A stretch of 64,000 bases of DNA from Ferruginibacter yonginensis (lineage in GTDB: Bacteria; Bacteroidota; Bacteroidia; Chitinophagales; Chitinophagaceae): the NCBI RefSeq assembly GCF_042651465.1, contig NZ_JBHSCZ010000002.1, positions 124,001-188,000 of the forward strand. Reading direction: 5' to 3'. A program made the position numbers and the translations under genes. Positions 7,276 through 16,370 of this stretch are shown one piece after another. The notes beneath the pieces are model-generated. The model was given only the letters and a program-made list of their open reading frames with translations. It ran no database searches and was not told where the DNA came from. The first letter of the stretch is position 1. Each line of letters begins with the position of its first letter.

Positions 7276-10107
7276 TTATTTTTTGTTACCATCAACGTCT
7301 AACTCAACAATTTCGTAACCAAATTTTTGTAAGCCTGGTAAAATTTTAGCTTTATCGCCTACTAATAAAATATTTACTTTATTAATATCGAGCCATTTTT
7401 TTGCCAATGCATCAATTTCTGTTTTGGTCATATTTTTTAAGATGTTGCTTTGTGTATTTACGTAAGTAGCTGGCAAGTCGTATTGCAAAATACGGCCCAC
7501 AAAACCTGCTTTTTGACCACCCGTTTCGTAAGCCAAAGCATCACGTTGACCAATAGCCATTTTCATAAATGATAACTCTTCAGCAGTGATACCATTAGCA
7601 GCGTAATTTTTAATTTCTTTAATTACTTCTGTTAATGCACTATCCGTAGCATCTGCACGAATACCAGCGCTAAATGTATAATCACCTGCATAATCATTGC
7701 TGCTGAATGATGAACGTGCACCATACGTCCAGCCTTTATCTTCACGTAAGTTGATGTTTAACCTGCTGTTAAAATCACCACCAATAGTAAAGTTTACTAA
7801 ACCTAATTTGTAATACTCACCAGTAGCATCATATTTTAAGTTTGTAGGCCCACCTACTCTAAACTCTGTTTGAGCAGCTTTAGGTACATCAACTATATAA
7901 ATAGTGGTTTTGTTAACTAATGGTGCAGCAGCTGGTTTTGCATAAGCTATTTTTTTATTTGGTATTTTGTTTAAGAAAGCCAACTTCGGCAATACATCAG
8001 CTTCTTTAACATCGCCTACCACCACTACTCTTGCGCCTTGGGTAGTCATATTATTTGCATAAAAATCTTCAACATCTTTCAAGGTTAAGCTTTTAATGGT
8101 AGTTTCTGTACCATTGCTGCTCAAACCTAAAATACTGTTGCTGTAATTAATTTTATCAAAAACATTATCAGCAATAGCAGCAGGTTGCGATTTTAATTGT
8201 TTAAAACCTTCTAAAGCTTGTTTTTGTAAACGGCTAAAAGTAGCTTCTGTAAACTTAGGGTTCAACATTCTTTCTTCTAAAAGGGCTAATGTTTTATCTA
8301 AATTTTTCTTTAGGCTTTGTACACTAAACACTGTACCATCAAATGAAGATGAAATATTGATATTGCTACCTAATTTTTGTAGCTCAACTGCCATTTGTTC
8401 TGCAGTATAGTTCTTAGTATCTTCATTCATCATACTTGCCGTCATACCAGCTATACCTGATTTTGCTGGCATATCTGTTTCAGCAATTTGCCCACCTGGT
8501 ATTCTTATTGAAATATTTACAATTGGTAATTCTTTACTTTCTGCAAAAATCATTTTAATACCATTTGGTGTTGATTTTTTAGTAAAGGCAGGTACTTTAA
8601 CAACAGGGTTAGCACCTACACCAGGTTGCTTACTTCTATCAAAATTATCTTTTGCTTTTACGTATTTCAACCCATCATAACCGTAGTTAGGGCGTACATA
8701 TTTTGTGGTGTCAACCGTATAATTATCAGCCATTACAGGTGCAGCGTTTTGGCCTTTCACCAATACACTCACTGTTAAGCTATGCTTACCTTTAATATAT
8801 TTATTGTAAGCATTCATTACATCTTCTTTAGTAACGGCACGGTACATTTCTAATTGCTTACCAATCATGTTAGGGTTACCAACATAAGTTTGAAAAGCAG
8901 CCAATTGTGATACTTTACCTGATACGCTTTGTAAACCATTAATGAATTGCGACTCAATACCACCTTTAAATTTAATGATATCTTCATCAGTAACGCCACG
9001 TTTTTCAAATGCTACTAAAGCCTCGGTTAACAAACTATCCATTGCAGCCAATGACTTACCAGGCAATGGTACAATTTGAAAACTAAATTCACCAGCCAAT
9101 TCGCTTAACCTACTGTTGCATGATGCATTTAATGCTTTTTGAGTTTTTACCAAATTTTGGTATAAAATTGAATTTTTACCTTGGCCAATTACTTGCGCTA
9201 AGCAAGCCAATGCAGCCATATCTTTATCATAGTTAGGTACAGTTACATATGATTTTGTAAGTAATGGAATTTTTGCATAATTGTCAGTGTATGATGCATA
9301 ACGATCGCTTTCTAAAACAACCGGTGCCAAAACTGTTTTGGTAACTTCAGGACCACGAGGAATAGAACCAAAATACTTATCAACCAGCTTAATTACATCA
9401 GCCGATTTAAAATCGCCACCAATGGTAATGGTTGCGTTGTTTGGACCATACCAACGTAAGAAAAAGTTTTTTAAATCGTTTACGTTCACCCTGTTTAAAT
9501 CTTCTACATAGCCAATAGTTAACCAACTGTATGGGTGCCCATAAGGATACAGGTTTTTGCTTGCAAACTCACCGGCCAAACCGTAAGGACGGTTATCGTA
9601 GTTTTGACCTCTTTCGTTTTTAACAGTACTGCGTTGAATTTCAAATTTTTGTTGTGTAACCGCATCTAACAAAAAGCCCATACGATCACTTTCTAACCAC
9701 AACATTTTTTCAAGTTGGTTAGAGGGTACAGTTTCGTAATAGTTAGTACGATCTTGATTGGTACTACCATTTAAAGTACCGCCAGAACCTGAAATTATTT
9801 TAAAATGTTGTTCATCACCCACATTATCACTTCCTTGGAACATCATGTGCTCAAAAAAATGTGCAAAACCACTTTTGCCAATTTCTTCTCTTGCACTACC
9901 TACGTGGTATGTAACATCAACATGCACTAAAGGATCACTATGATCTTCCGCTAACACAACTGTTAATCCATTTGGCAACACATATTTCTGATAAGGTATT
10001 ACCAGCTCGTCGCCTTTCTTGGTAACGGTTTCAATCAATTTTGCTTGACTAAAACCTGCACTTACAGCAAAGCAAAAAGCTGCCGTAGCAAAAAGGTATT
10101 TCTTCAT
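7276..10107 (-). CDS. M16 family zinc metalloprotease, two-module, secreted
   Basis: A signal peptide (MKKYLFATAAFCFAVSAGFSQ) is followed by two M16 (insulinase/pitrilysin) modules in 943 residues. The first carries the inverted zinc motif HFFEH in SGFAHFFEHMMFQGSD near residue 85, with the downstream Glu expected in the following helix. The second module (from about residue 510) lacks HxxEH and is the usual inactive half. The length matches periplasmic or surface M16B proteins of Bacteroidota. The role would be degradation of unfolded or imported peptides in the envelope. It is transcribed alone: a promoter-like TTG-N18-TAAATTTG lies about 45 bases upstream and a shared terminator follows. 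Confidence 0.92.
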   Translation of the reverse strand: MKKYLFATAAFCFAVSAGFSQAKLIETVTKKGDELVIPYQKYVLPNGLTVVLAEDHSDPLVHVDVTYHVGSAREEIGKSGFAHFFEHMMFQGSDNVGDEQHFKIISGSGGTLNGSTNQDRTNYYETVPSNQLEKMLWLESDRMGFLLDAVTQQKFEIQRSTVKNERGQNYDNRPYGLAGEFASKNLYPYGHPYSWLTIGYVEDLNRVNVNDLKNFFLRWYGPNNATITIGGDFKSADVIKLVDKYFGSIPRGPEVTKTVLAPVVLESDRYASYTDNYAKIPLLTKSYVTVPNYDKDMAALACLAQVIGQGKNSILYQNLVKTQKALNASCNSRLSELAGEFSFQIVPLPGKSLAAMDSLLTEALVAFEKRGVTDEDIIKFKGGIESQFINGLQSVSGKVSQLAAFQTYVGNPNMIGKQLEMYRAVTKEDVMNAYNKYIKGKHSLTVSVLVKGQNAAPVMADNYTVDTTKYVRPNYGYDGLKYVKAKDNFDRSKQPGVGANPVVKVPAFTKKSTPNGIKMIFAESKELPIVNISIRIPGGQIAETDMPAKSGIAGMTASMMNEDTKNYTAEQMAVELQKLGSNINISSSFDGTVFSVQSLKKNLDKTLALLEERMLNPKFTEATFSRLQKQALEGFKQLKSQPAAIADNVFDKINYSNSILGLSSNGTETTIKSLTLKDVEDFYANNMTTQGARVVVVGDVKEADVLPKLAFLNKIPNKKIAYAKPAAAPLVNKTTIYIVDVPKAAQTEFRVGGPTNLKYDATGEYYKLGLVNFTIGGDFNSRLNINLREDKGWTYGARSSFSSNDYAGDYTFSAGIRADATDSALTEVIKEIKNYAANGITAEELSFMKMAIGQRDALAYETGGQKAGFVGRILQYDLPATYVNTQSNILKNMTKTEIDALAKKWLDINKVNILLVGDKAKILPGLQKFGYEIVELDVDGNKK

Positions 10108-10152
10108 AATTTAAAATGGTTTGAAGGTCAAAATAAGTTAAAAATGTGTAAA

Positions 10153-10181
10153 CAAATTTACCGTTTATCATATAAAGGCAA
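10153..10181 (-). promoter_or_regulatory. Bacteroidota-type promoter for the M16 protease gene
   Basis: On the minus strand a TTG (10181-10179) is followed after 18 bases by TAAATTTG (10160-10153). This matches the TTG / TAnnTTTG consensus for the Bacteroidota primary sigma factor. The predicted start of transcription leaves a leader of roughly 40 bases before the ATG at 10107. Confidence 0.6.
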
Positions 10182-10226
10182 TTTATTAAATGATGTATTT
10201 ATTACATTTATCAAAAAAATGAAACC

Positions 10227-11015
10227 ATGATATCGAATCACGAAATTGATTACAAAATTTATGGAGAAGAGCTCCAATATGTTGAAATTGAATTGGACCC
10301 ACAAGAAACCGTAATTGGCGAACCAGGTAGTTTTATGATGATGGATAATGATATTCAAATGAATACCATGTTTGGGGATGGCTCACAAAACAGTGGTGGT
10401 TTTTTAGATAAACTTTTTAACGCTGGTAAACGCTTATTAGTTGGCGAAAATTTATTTATGACGGCGTTTACTAATGTTGGCCAAGGCAAAAAAAGGGTAA
10501 GTTTTGCTGCACCTTATACTGGTAAAATTATACCGCTTGATTTATCGCAATTGAACGGTAAAGTAATAGCACAGAAAGATGCTTTTTTATGTGCCGCCAA
10601 AGGCGTAAGCATTGGCATTGAGTTTCAACGTAGGTTAGGTACTGGTATATTTGGTGGCGAAGGCTTTATAATGGAAAAGTTAGAAGGTGATGGTTTGGCC
10701 TTTGTGCATGCTGGAGGTTATGTTACCGAACGTACTTTACAACCCGGTGAAGTATTAAAAATTGATACGGGTTGCGTAGTAGCTTATACGGCAGGTATTG
10801 ACTTTGATATAGAATTTATTAAAGGCATTAAAAACTGGATGTTTGGCGGTGAAGGGTTGTTTTTTGCCACTTTAAGGGGACCGGGTAAAGTGTGGATACA
10901 ATCGTTACCTATTAGTAGGTTAGCAGGTCGTTTAATGCAATACAGTTCTGTAAGCAGAAAAGAAGAAGGCAGTATTTTAGGCAGCTTAGGTAATTTATTA
11001 GATGGTAGAGAATAA
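10227..11015 (+). CDS. TIGR00266/AIM24 family protein
   Basis: The 262 residues match the AIM24 (TIGR00266) beta-sandwich family: an N-terminal YKIYGEELQYVEIELDPQETVIGEPGSFMMM strand set, a Gly-rich middle (FGDGSQNSGGFLDK), and repeated halves with GGEGFIMEKLEGDGLAFVHAGG and FGGEGLFFATLRGPGKVWIQSLP. Bacterial members have no proven function; the yeast namesake is a mitochondrial inner-membrane organiser. There is no signal peptide, so it should be cytoplasmic. It stands alone, bounded by a terminator on the right and a divergent M16 gene on the left. Confidence 0.9.
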   Translation: MISNHEIDYKIYGEELQYVEIELDPQETVIGEPGSFMMMDNDIQMNTMFGDGSQNSGGFLDKLFNAGKRLLVGENLFMTAFTNVGQGKKRVSFAAPYTGKIIPLDLSQLNGKVIAQKDAFLCAAKGVSIGIEFQRRLGTGIFGGEGFIMEKLEGDGLAFVHAGGYVTERTLQPGEVLKIDTGCVVAYTAGIDFDIEFIKGIKNWMFGGEGLFFATLRGPGKVWIQSLPISRLAGRLMQYSSVSRKEEGSILGSLGNLLDGRE

Positions 11016-11026
11016 TTTTATAAAGC

Positions 11027-11058
11027 AAAAGGGTTCACTTGTAGGTGAACCCTTTTTT
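11027..11058. terminator. Bidirectional intrinsic terminator
   Basis: Stem GGGTTCAC / GTGAACCC with a 6-base loop, A-rich on the left and TTTTTT on the right, lies between convergent genes ending at 11015 and 11073. Confidence 0.88.
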
Positions 11059-11072
11059 ATTGGTTTGATTGA

Positions 11073-12989
11073 TTATTTTTTAGTGAGTACAATCCTTCCC
11101 CTATCGGCTTTAAAAATATCGTTATAATATTTTACCACTTCGGCATAGCTTGAACGTGGGTATCGCCCTTCTTTACGTTCATTGCGTCTTATTACTTTTA
11201 TTTGATTATTTGATACCACAAATTGAATGTTATAGGTACCAAAGGCAGATTGTAATTGTACATTTTTAGGTAATGCTTCTACCTCATAATAATCGGGTAT
11301 GGTAATTTGAATACTATCAACATCAATATACGATGAAGGAAAAACAATATCATAAGTACGCTGCACACCCTCTTCAAACTTACTACCCGATTTATTGAAG
11401 AAATTAGGCGTAACAAATAAACGTTTACCGGATACTGTAGCATAGTTAGGTGCTGTAATAGTGAGCTGTTCGGTTACTGCAGGCAATACGCCTTTTTCAT
11501 CTTTATAATCGAAAGATACCACTTCATAGGTGGGCAAACTTATGGCTGCGTTTAAGTATTTTTTCTTTTGCTCTAATGTAGCACCGTACATCATTTGTTG
11601 TATATCATCTTGCTGTAAACCTGTAAATTTTGTAACCACTTTTGCAGAAAGATTACCAGTTGCATCAATGGTAGCGGTAATATTTCTTAATTGCAAATTA
11701 TCGTTGGCTTTATAAGTTGGTGTTTTTACTAAATGGCCACCATCTGGTGCAATTAACAACGCTTTTCTATTACCAGTAAATGAGCCCATATAACCTGCAC
11801 TTACTGTTTGGCTTGTACACTCCAACCAAGTAGTATCATTTTGCATTGGCACACACATAATAGCATGGTTAAAATAAGGTGCTGCAAAATCATCCCACAC
11901 GGGCCTATCGTTATTATCGCCTCCGTTTATTAAAACATAGTTAGCTGTTACACCAGCTTCTTTTAATAAGCTAATCATGTAATTAGATAATGCTTTACAA
12001 TCGCCATATTTTTTGGTAGCCACGTAAGTAGCATCAAATGGCTGCCACCCTCCAATACCTAATTGTACACTAATATATCGGGTATTTTTTTGTAGGTAAT
12101 TATATAAAACAGCCACTTTCTCTTGTGGCGTTTTTAATGGGTCGGTTAGGCGATGTACTTCTTGCTTTACATCATCTGGCAACTGTTGGCGATTGTTGTT
12201 TAATTGATTGATAAAATTGCCAAGCTGTAGCCAGCTTGACATATCACCTTTAAGTTGTTGTAACTCAAATTGCGATGGGGCAATATATACAGCAGGGTTA
12301 ATTTCGGCCCAACTTGGTTGATATAATTCATGTACCACTGCCGTTAAATTATTAACTGACCAACTGTATGTTTTTTTTCCACTTGAAGTTGTTTGAATTG
12401 GTTGTGAAACATTGGCAATTATTTTAAAACGCAACACAAATGTTTCAGGCATTTCAACAATAAAATTACTTTGCTGAACACTATAATGTTCATCTTCGAC
12501 TGGTTGCCAAGATGGTAAAAAAAACAAACCATTTAATTCTTGTTCATCTTCATATTCAACAGTATAGGGGTATTGGTTGTAATAGAAATTATGCAATTTT
12601 ACTCTATTATCAGTTATTAAACTTACTTCATCTCGTTCTGAAAAATCACCAATATCTTTTTTCTTAATTGATTTTATTTTTTTTCCATTTGCATCAAATA
12701 AGGCCCCATCAATATTACTCAACGTTTGTAAGCGATCGTAACTATTTTGATATTGAGCAGCTTTAGCCCCTGCTTCTGATAATATTGTTACTGCATATTT
12801 GTGTTTAATGAATGCTTTTGAAGTTGATTTTATTGTCACTTTAATTTCTTCAAAACGTTTTACAGCAAAGGCATTTTTTTGTAACATTTCGGGTATTAAA
12901 TTCACTGCATATTGCTGTGCCTTTATTGTTGAGGTATTACAGATATATACAAAAGCAAGAAATGTTTTTGAAATCCAGTTAATTTTCAT
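11073..12989 (-). CDS. Secreted DUF3857/transglutaminase-like protein
   Basis: A signal peptide (residues 1-24) precedes a DUF3857 domain (about 45-210), then a transglutaminase-like papain-fold domain (about 290-400), then a beta-rich C-terminal domain. The core Cys lies in YGDCKALSNYMISLLKEAGV and the core His in YFNHAIMCVP. The usual Asp position is occupied by Glu in WLECTSQ. The Cys-His pair is intact, so the domain may be catalytic, cutting or crosslinking peptides in the envelope; the substrate is unknown. It is the second gene of a two-gene operon, starting 8 bases after a related but degenerate paralogue. A terminator follows. Confidence 0.88.
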   Translation of the reverse strand: MKINWISKTFLAFVYICNTSTIKAQQYAVNLIPEMLQKNAFAVKRFEEIKVTIKSTSKAFIKHKYAVTILSEAGAKAAQYQNSYDRLQTLSNIDGALFDANGKKIKSIKKKDIGDFSERDEVSLITDNRVKLHNFYYNQYPYTVEYEDEQELNGLFFLPSWQPVEDEHYSVQQSNFIVEMPETFVLRFKIIANVSQPIQTTSSGKKTYSWSVNNLTAVVHELYQPSWAEINPAVYIAPSQFELQQLKGDMSSWLQLGNFINQLNNNRQQLPDDVKQEVHRLTDPLKTPQEKVAVLYNYLQKNTRYISVQLGIGGWQPFDATYVATKKYGDCKALSNYMISLLKEAGVTANYVLINGGDNNDRPVWDDFAAPYFNHAIMCVPMQNDTTWLECTSQTVSAGYMGSFTGNRKALLIAPDGGHLVKTPTYKANDNLQLRNITATIDATGNLSAKVVTKFTGLQQDDIQQMMYGATLEQKKKYLNAAISLPTYEVVSFDYKDEKGVLPAVTEQLTITAPNYATVSGKRLFVTPNFFNKSGSKFEEGVQRTYDIVFPSSYIDVDSIQITIPDYYEVEALPKNVQLQSAFGTYNIQFVVSNNQIKVIRRNERKEGRYPRSSYAEVVKYYNDIFKADRGRIVLTKK

Positions 12990-12996
12990 AGCGGCA

Positions 12997-15012
12997 CTAT
13001 TTAATTTTTTTAAATACGATTTGTTCTGCTTGCTTTTTTACGATGTGGCCATAAAAATCTCTTAATGTTTGATAATCTTCTGCCAACATAAAAGTATTAC
13101 TGAAATCAACCCTACATTTTACATAAATGTTAGTAGCATCAGCAGAAACAAGGTATTCAAAAAGCCCATCGTTTTCATTAAACTTCACCCTTTCTGATTT
13201 AGGTAGCTCATCAATTTTATATCCCTTTGGAATTTCAATATTTACCACAATAGTTTCTGAAGATTTAAAAGGCATTTCAATAGGAAAATTTCTATTGGTA
13301 GAGGCGAAAGGATTTTTTTTATAGCCCTCCCCCATTAATGGATTGAAGTAGAGAATATCTTCATTAACATCTAAATTAAATTCATAACTCAGCTCTAAAG
13401 GCGCTTCTAAAACATTCAAAGAATCAATAACTGTATTCTTCATCTGCAGTGGGTAACTAAAACCTGCGCTTATTTTTTTGAAATAATCTTCTTTGGTAGT
13501 TGATATTAATTTTTCTCTTAAACCTACTGATTCGTAATAACCCAAGTTTGTTTTAAAGTAACCTTCTAACACACCCTGTTTTTCGGTATTTGAAATAAAA
13601 ATTACTGTTTGCTTTTGTTCTAACAAACTATCTGCTGCAAACGAAACCAAATTTGGCGGATCTGCTATTGTTCGAGCATTTCCGTTGTAGCAAGCTTGCG
13701 GTAGGTGATTAAATCCTATTTTTTTTTCGCTAGCATCTAAATAGAAAGGTTTGTCATTTATCAAAACTTTGGCAACTACGTAGTTAAATTTATTTATCAG
13801 TGGGTATACATCATATGCTTTACCATTATCTGTTGTACTTAATAAAAGTGGCACTGCATCAATACCAGCTTTTTTAAGCATGGCAATTAATATTAAATTA
13901 ATTTCAGCAACATTACCTTTTTTGGTTTCAAAAACTTTTTTAAGATTTGTTGACATGTAAAATGCGTCGTGATCTGTACAAGTAAAGTTATCACGAACGT
14001 ATTGGTAAATATTTTTTGTTGTATTGAGTGTATTATTTGAAACGGTGAGTTGTTTCACTTCATCGCTCATCCAAGGGTTTCTTGCATCTAAATCTGCCCC
14101 AAAGGTTTCATCTTTTAAAAGCGTTTTTACCAGTTCATTCCAGTTACTTAAGTAAGGTTTTGATTCGCTATTGGGATAATCTAAACTTTTTAATTGAAAT
14201 TCAATAGCAGCACGGTGATTCTTTAAAGCTGTGGTAAACGGCTCTTTGGTTAGTGCTGGTAAATCTTTCAACACCCACGTAGAATGCACCATAGTAGCAT
14301 CGTAATAATAAATTTCAGTTCGAGCAAATGCAGTTTGGCCTCTATCAACAATTTTAAATTGTTCAAAACCTTCTTCAATGGTAGGCTTTAAATTATAGTA
14401 ACCAGTTGGCAAATATATATAGTTGAACAATGTTGGTATTAAAACATCGTATTCGCTTTTTAATACGGGATATGATGTTTGAAATGACCAACTCCTTAAA
14501 CTATATGATAAAGGTGACTCAATAGTGTAGCTGTATTCTATTATACAACCCTCTTTTAAATTAGGTAAAGTAAATTTTTGAATATCATACGATTTTGAAG
14601 CTTTGTCTAAAAAAACAGCTGATTTATCTAATACTGTTTTTTCAATTGCACCATTAACAATATTGTAGGTACAAGCTTTAACTTCTTTTAATTTGTCGTT
14701 TTCAGTTTCCCCTTTGTAAAGTGGAATTTTCACAGTGGCTTCATCAAAAGCATTTTTATTAAGTAGGCGAATTCTTTTTTTGTAGGTGTATAGTATATTA
14801 AACCATGTAGAATTATCAGACACATACCTAGCACTACCACCATCGTACAATATAACCGCTTGCGCATTACTGTCTAATGCATATACTGTGGGTGTAAAAT
14901 CGTTGAGGGTAATATCAGGTACTTGGAGTGTGTTTTTGTAAATTTTTTTTTGTGCTTGAACAGCACTGAACTGAAAAAGCATGCTGCAAAGCACTACTAA
15001 AAACGTTTTCAT
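12997..15012 (-). CDS. Secreted DUF3857 protein with degenerate transglutaminase-like domain
   Basis: This is the first gene of the operon and a distant paralogue of its neighbour: signal peptide (1-20), DUF3857 (about 55-225), a transglutaminase-like domain (about 300-420) and a beta-rich C-terminus (671 residues in all). The segment aligned with the catalytic Cys reads KKGNVAEINLILIAMLKKAGI, with no Cys. The His position reads NKFNYVVAKV, with no His. Only the Asp-like YLDAS remains. The fold is therefore retained while catalysis is probably lost. It could bind peptides or partner the active paralogue. The family call is strong; the pseudoenzyme call rests on alignment by eye. Confidence 0.85.
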   Translation of the reverse strand: MKTFLVVLCSMLFQFSAVQAQKKIYKNTLQVPDITLNDFTPTVYALDSNAQAVILYDGGSARYVSDNSTWFNILYTYKKRIRLLNKNAFDEATVKIPLYKGETENDKLKEVKACTYNIVNGAIEKTVLDKSAVFLDKASKSYDIQKFTLPNLKEGCIIEYSYTIESPLSYSLRSWSFQTSYPVLKSEYDVLIPTLFNYIYLPTGYYNLKPTIEEGFEQFKIVDRGQTAFARTEIYYYDATMVHSTWVLKDLPALTKEPFTTALKNHRAAIEFQLKSLDYPNSESKPYLSNWNELVKTLLKDETFGADLDARNPWMSDEVKQLTVSNNTLNTTKNIYQYVRDNFTCTDHDAFYMSTNLKKVFETKKGNVAEINLILIAMLKKAGIDAVPLLLSTTDNGKAYDVYPLINKFNYVVAKVLINDKPFYLDASEKKIGFNHLPQACYNGNARTIADPPNLVSFAADSLLEQKQTVIFISNTEKQGVLEGYFKTNLGYYESVGLREKLISTTKEDYFKKISAGFSYPLQMKNTVIDSLNVLEAPLELSYEFNLDVNEDILYFNPLMGEGYKKNPFASTNRNFPIEMPFKSSETIVVNIEIPKGYKIDELPKSERVKFNENDGLFEYLVSADATNIYVKCRVDFSNTFMLAEDYQTLRDFYGHIVKKQAEQIVFKKIK

Positions 15013-15155
15013 GTTGTAGGTTTAAAATTGATAAACGAAAATACAAAAAATGATAATTTATCAAAATAAATGAACGTAATTATTTGCAATTTTTGTATTT
15101 AATTGTTGCTAAATAATTATAGTTAAATTGTAGGAATTTTTACTGATATTTTACA

Positions 15156-16370
15156 ATGAAACTTCGCATTACCTTAATAATATTATTTGTTGGTCAGCTA
15201 CTTTTATCGAAAGCTCAGCTACCAATACTACCTATTAATAGTAATTATTTGTTATGTAAAACACCCATTGTGAACGAAGCTTTCAATCGAATTGAGTATC
15301 CACAAAATCTAGATAAATTATTTAATAAACTGGTACAATTAAAAACAAATCCATCTGTTATAAACATTGTACAAATTGGTGATTCACATACACAGCCCGA
15401 TTTTATATCATCTGTAGTGCGTTACCAACTTCAACAACAATGGGGTGACGCTGGCAGGGGTATTGTTTTCCCTTACAAATTAGCTAATAGCAATGCTCCG
15501 GCAGATGTACAAAGCAGCAGCAATATAAATTGGCAATTTAGCAGAATAGCCAAACCTGACACCAATGGTAGTTATGGTGTTGCTGGCTTTGAAATTTACA
15601 CTAATAATGAAGCAGCCAACGTTTCATTTAGTTTAAACAACAAAAACAATTTACAATATTTTGAAACGGTGAAAGTATTTAGTGATACCGCTAGTCAATG
15701 GCAATTAAAGCCACAAGGCGATACTATTTTTACGCCTCATTTTTATAAAAATGGGGTATTTCAATTTTCATTTCCGAAACCCATTTCAGCCTTTACATTA
15801 TCTTCTATAAATAACACTACAACAAAAAAGATTTATGGCTTTTCACTTGAAAAAAACAATACTGGTATTCGCTACCACAATATAGGAGTAAATGGTGCAC
15901 AGTACAAACAATACAATGCCAGTATGTTGTTTTGGCAGCAGCTTAGCATACTTGCGCCAGATTGTATTATTGTTTCATTAGGTACTAACGAAGCACAAAA
16001 AAACGATTTAAATATTGATTCATTTAAGTTAGCTGTAAAAACATTTATTGATAGCGCCAGGGCCATTGCTCCACAAGCCAGCGTAATGATTACCACACCA
16101 GCTAACTCATTAAAGGGCGGCAGAACCAACCCCATGATTGTACAAATAAATAAAGCCATTAATGAAGTATGTATGGCTAACAATATACCGTTATGGGATT
16201 TTTACAAAGCTGGCGGCAGAACACCTTTATATTGGATAAAAAAAGGTTTAATGGCTAAAGATCATTTGCATTTTAATAAGGAAGGCTACTTACTACAAGG
16301 CCAATTATTATACAATGCTTTGGCAACGGCATTTAATAACTATTTAACCACTAAAATTGAAGGTAAATAG
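15156..16370 (+). CDS. SGNH/GDSL-family hydrolase, secreted
   Basis: A signal peptide (residues 1-20, ending SKAQ) leads into an SGNH-hydrolase fold. Block I is NIVQIGDSHTQPDF (catalytic Ser), block III is IIVSLGTNEAQ, and block V is KDHLHFNKEGYLLQGQLL with the catalytic Asp and His. Members of this subgroup remove or transfer acetyl groups on polysaccharides and are often found beside MBOAT acyltransferases. Here the MBOAT gene is convergent and its last 20 bases overlap this gene. A periplasmic or outer-surface deacylase/acyltransferase partner is therefore likely, though the glycan substrate is not shown by the sequence. Confidence 0.85.
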   Translation: MKLRITLIILFVGQLLLSKAQLPILPINSNYLLCKTPIVNEAFNRIEYPQNLDKLFNKLVQLKTNPSVINIVQIGDSHTQPDFISSVVRYQLQQQWGDAGRGIVFPYKLANSNAPADVQSSSNINWQFSRIAKPDTNGSYGVAGFEIYTNNEAANVSFSLNNKNNLQYFETVKVFSDTASQWQLKPQGDTIFTPHFYKNGVFQFSFPKPISAFTLSSINNTTTKKIYGFSLEKNNTGIRYHNIGVNGAQYKQYNASMLFWQQLSILAPDCIIVSLGTNEAQKNDLNIDSFKLAVKTFIDSARAIAPQASVMITTPANSLKGGRTNPMIVQINKAINEVCMANNIPLWDFYKAGGRTPLYWIKKGLMAKDHLHFNKEGYLLQGQLLYNALATAFNNYLTTKIEGK

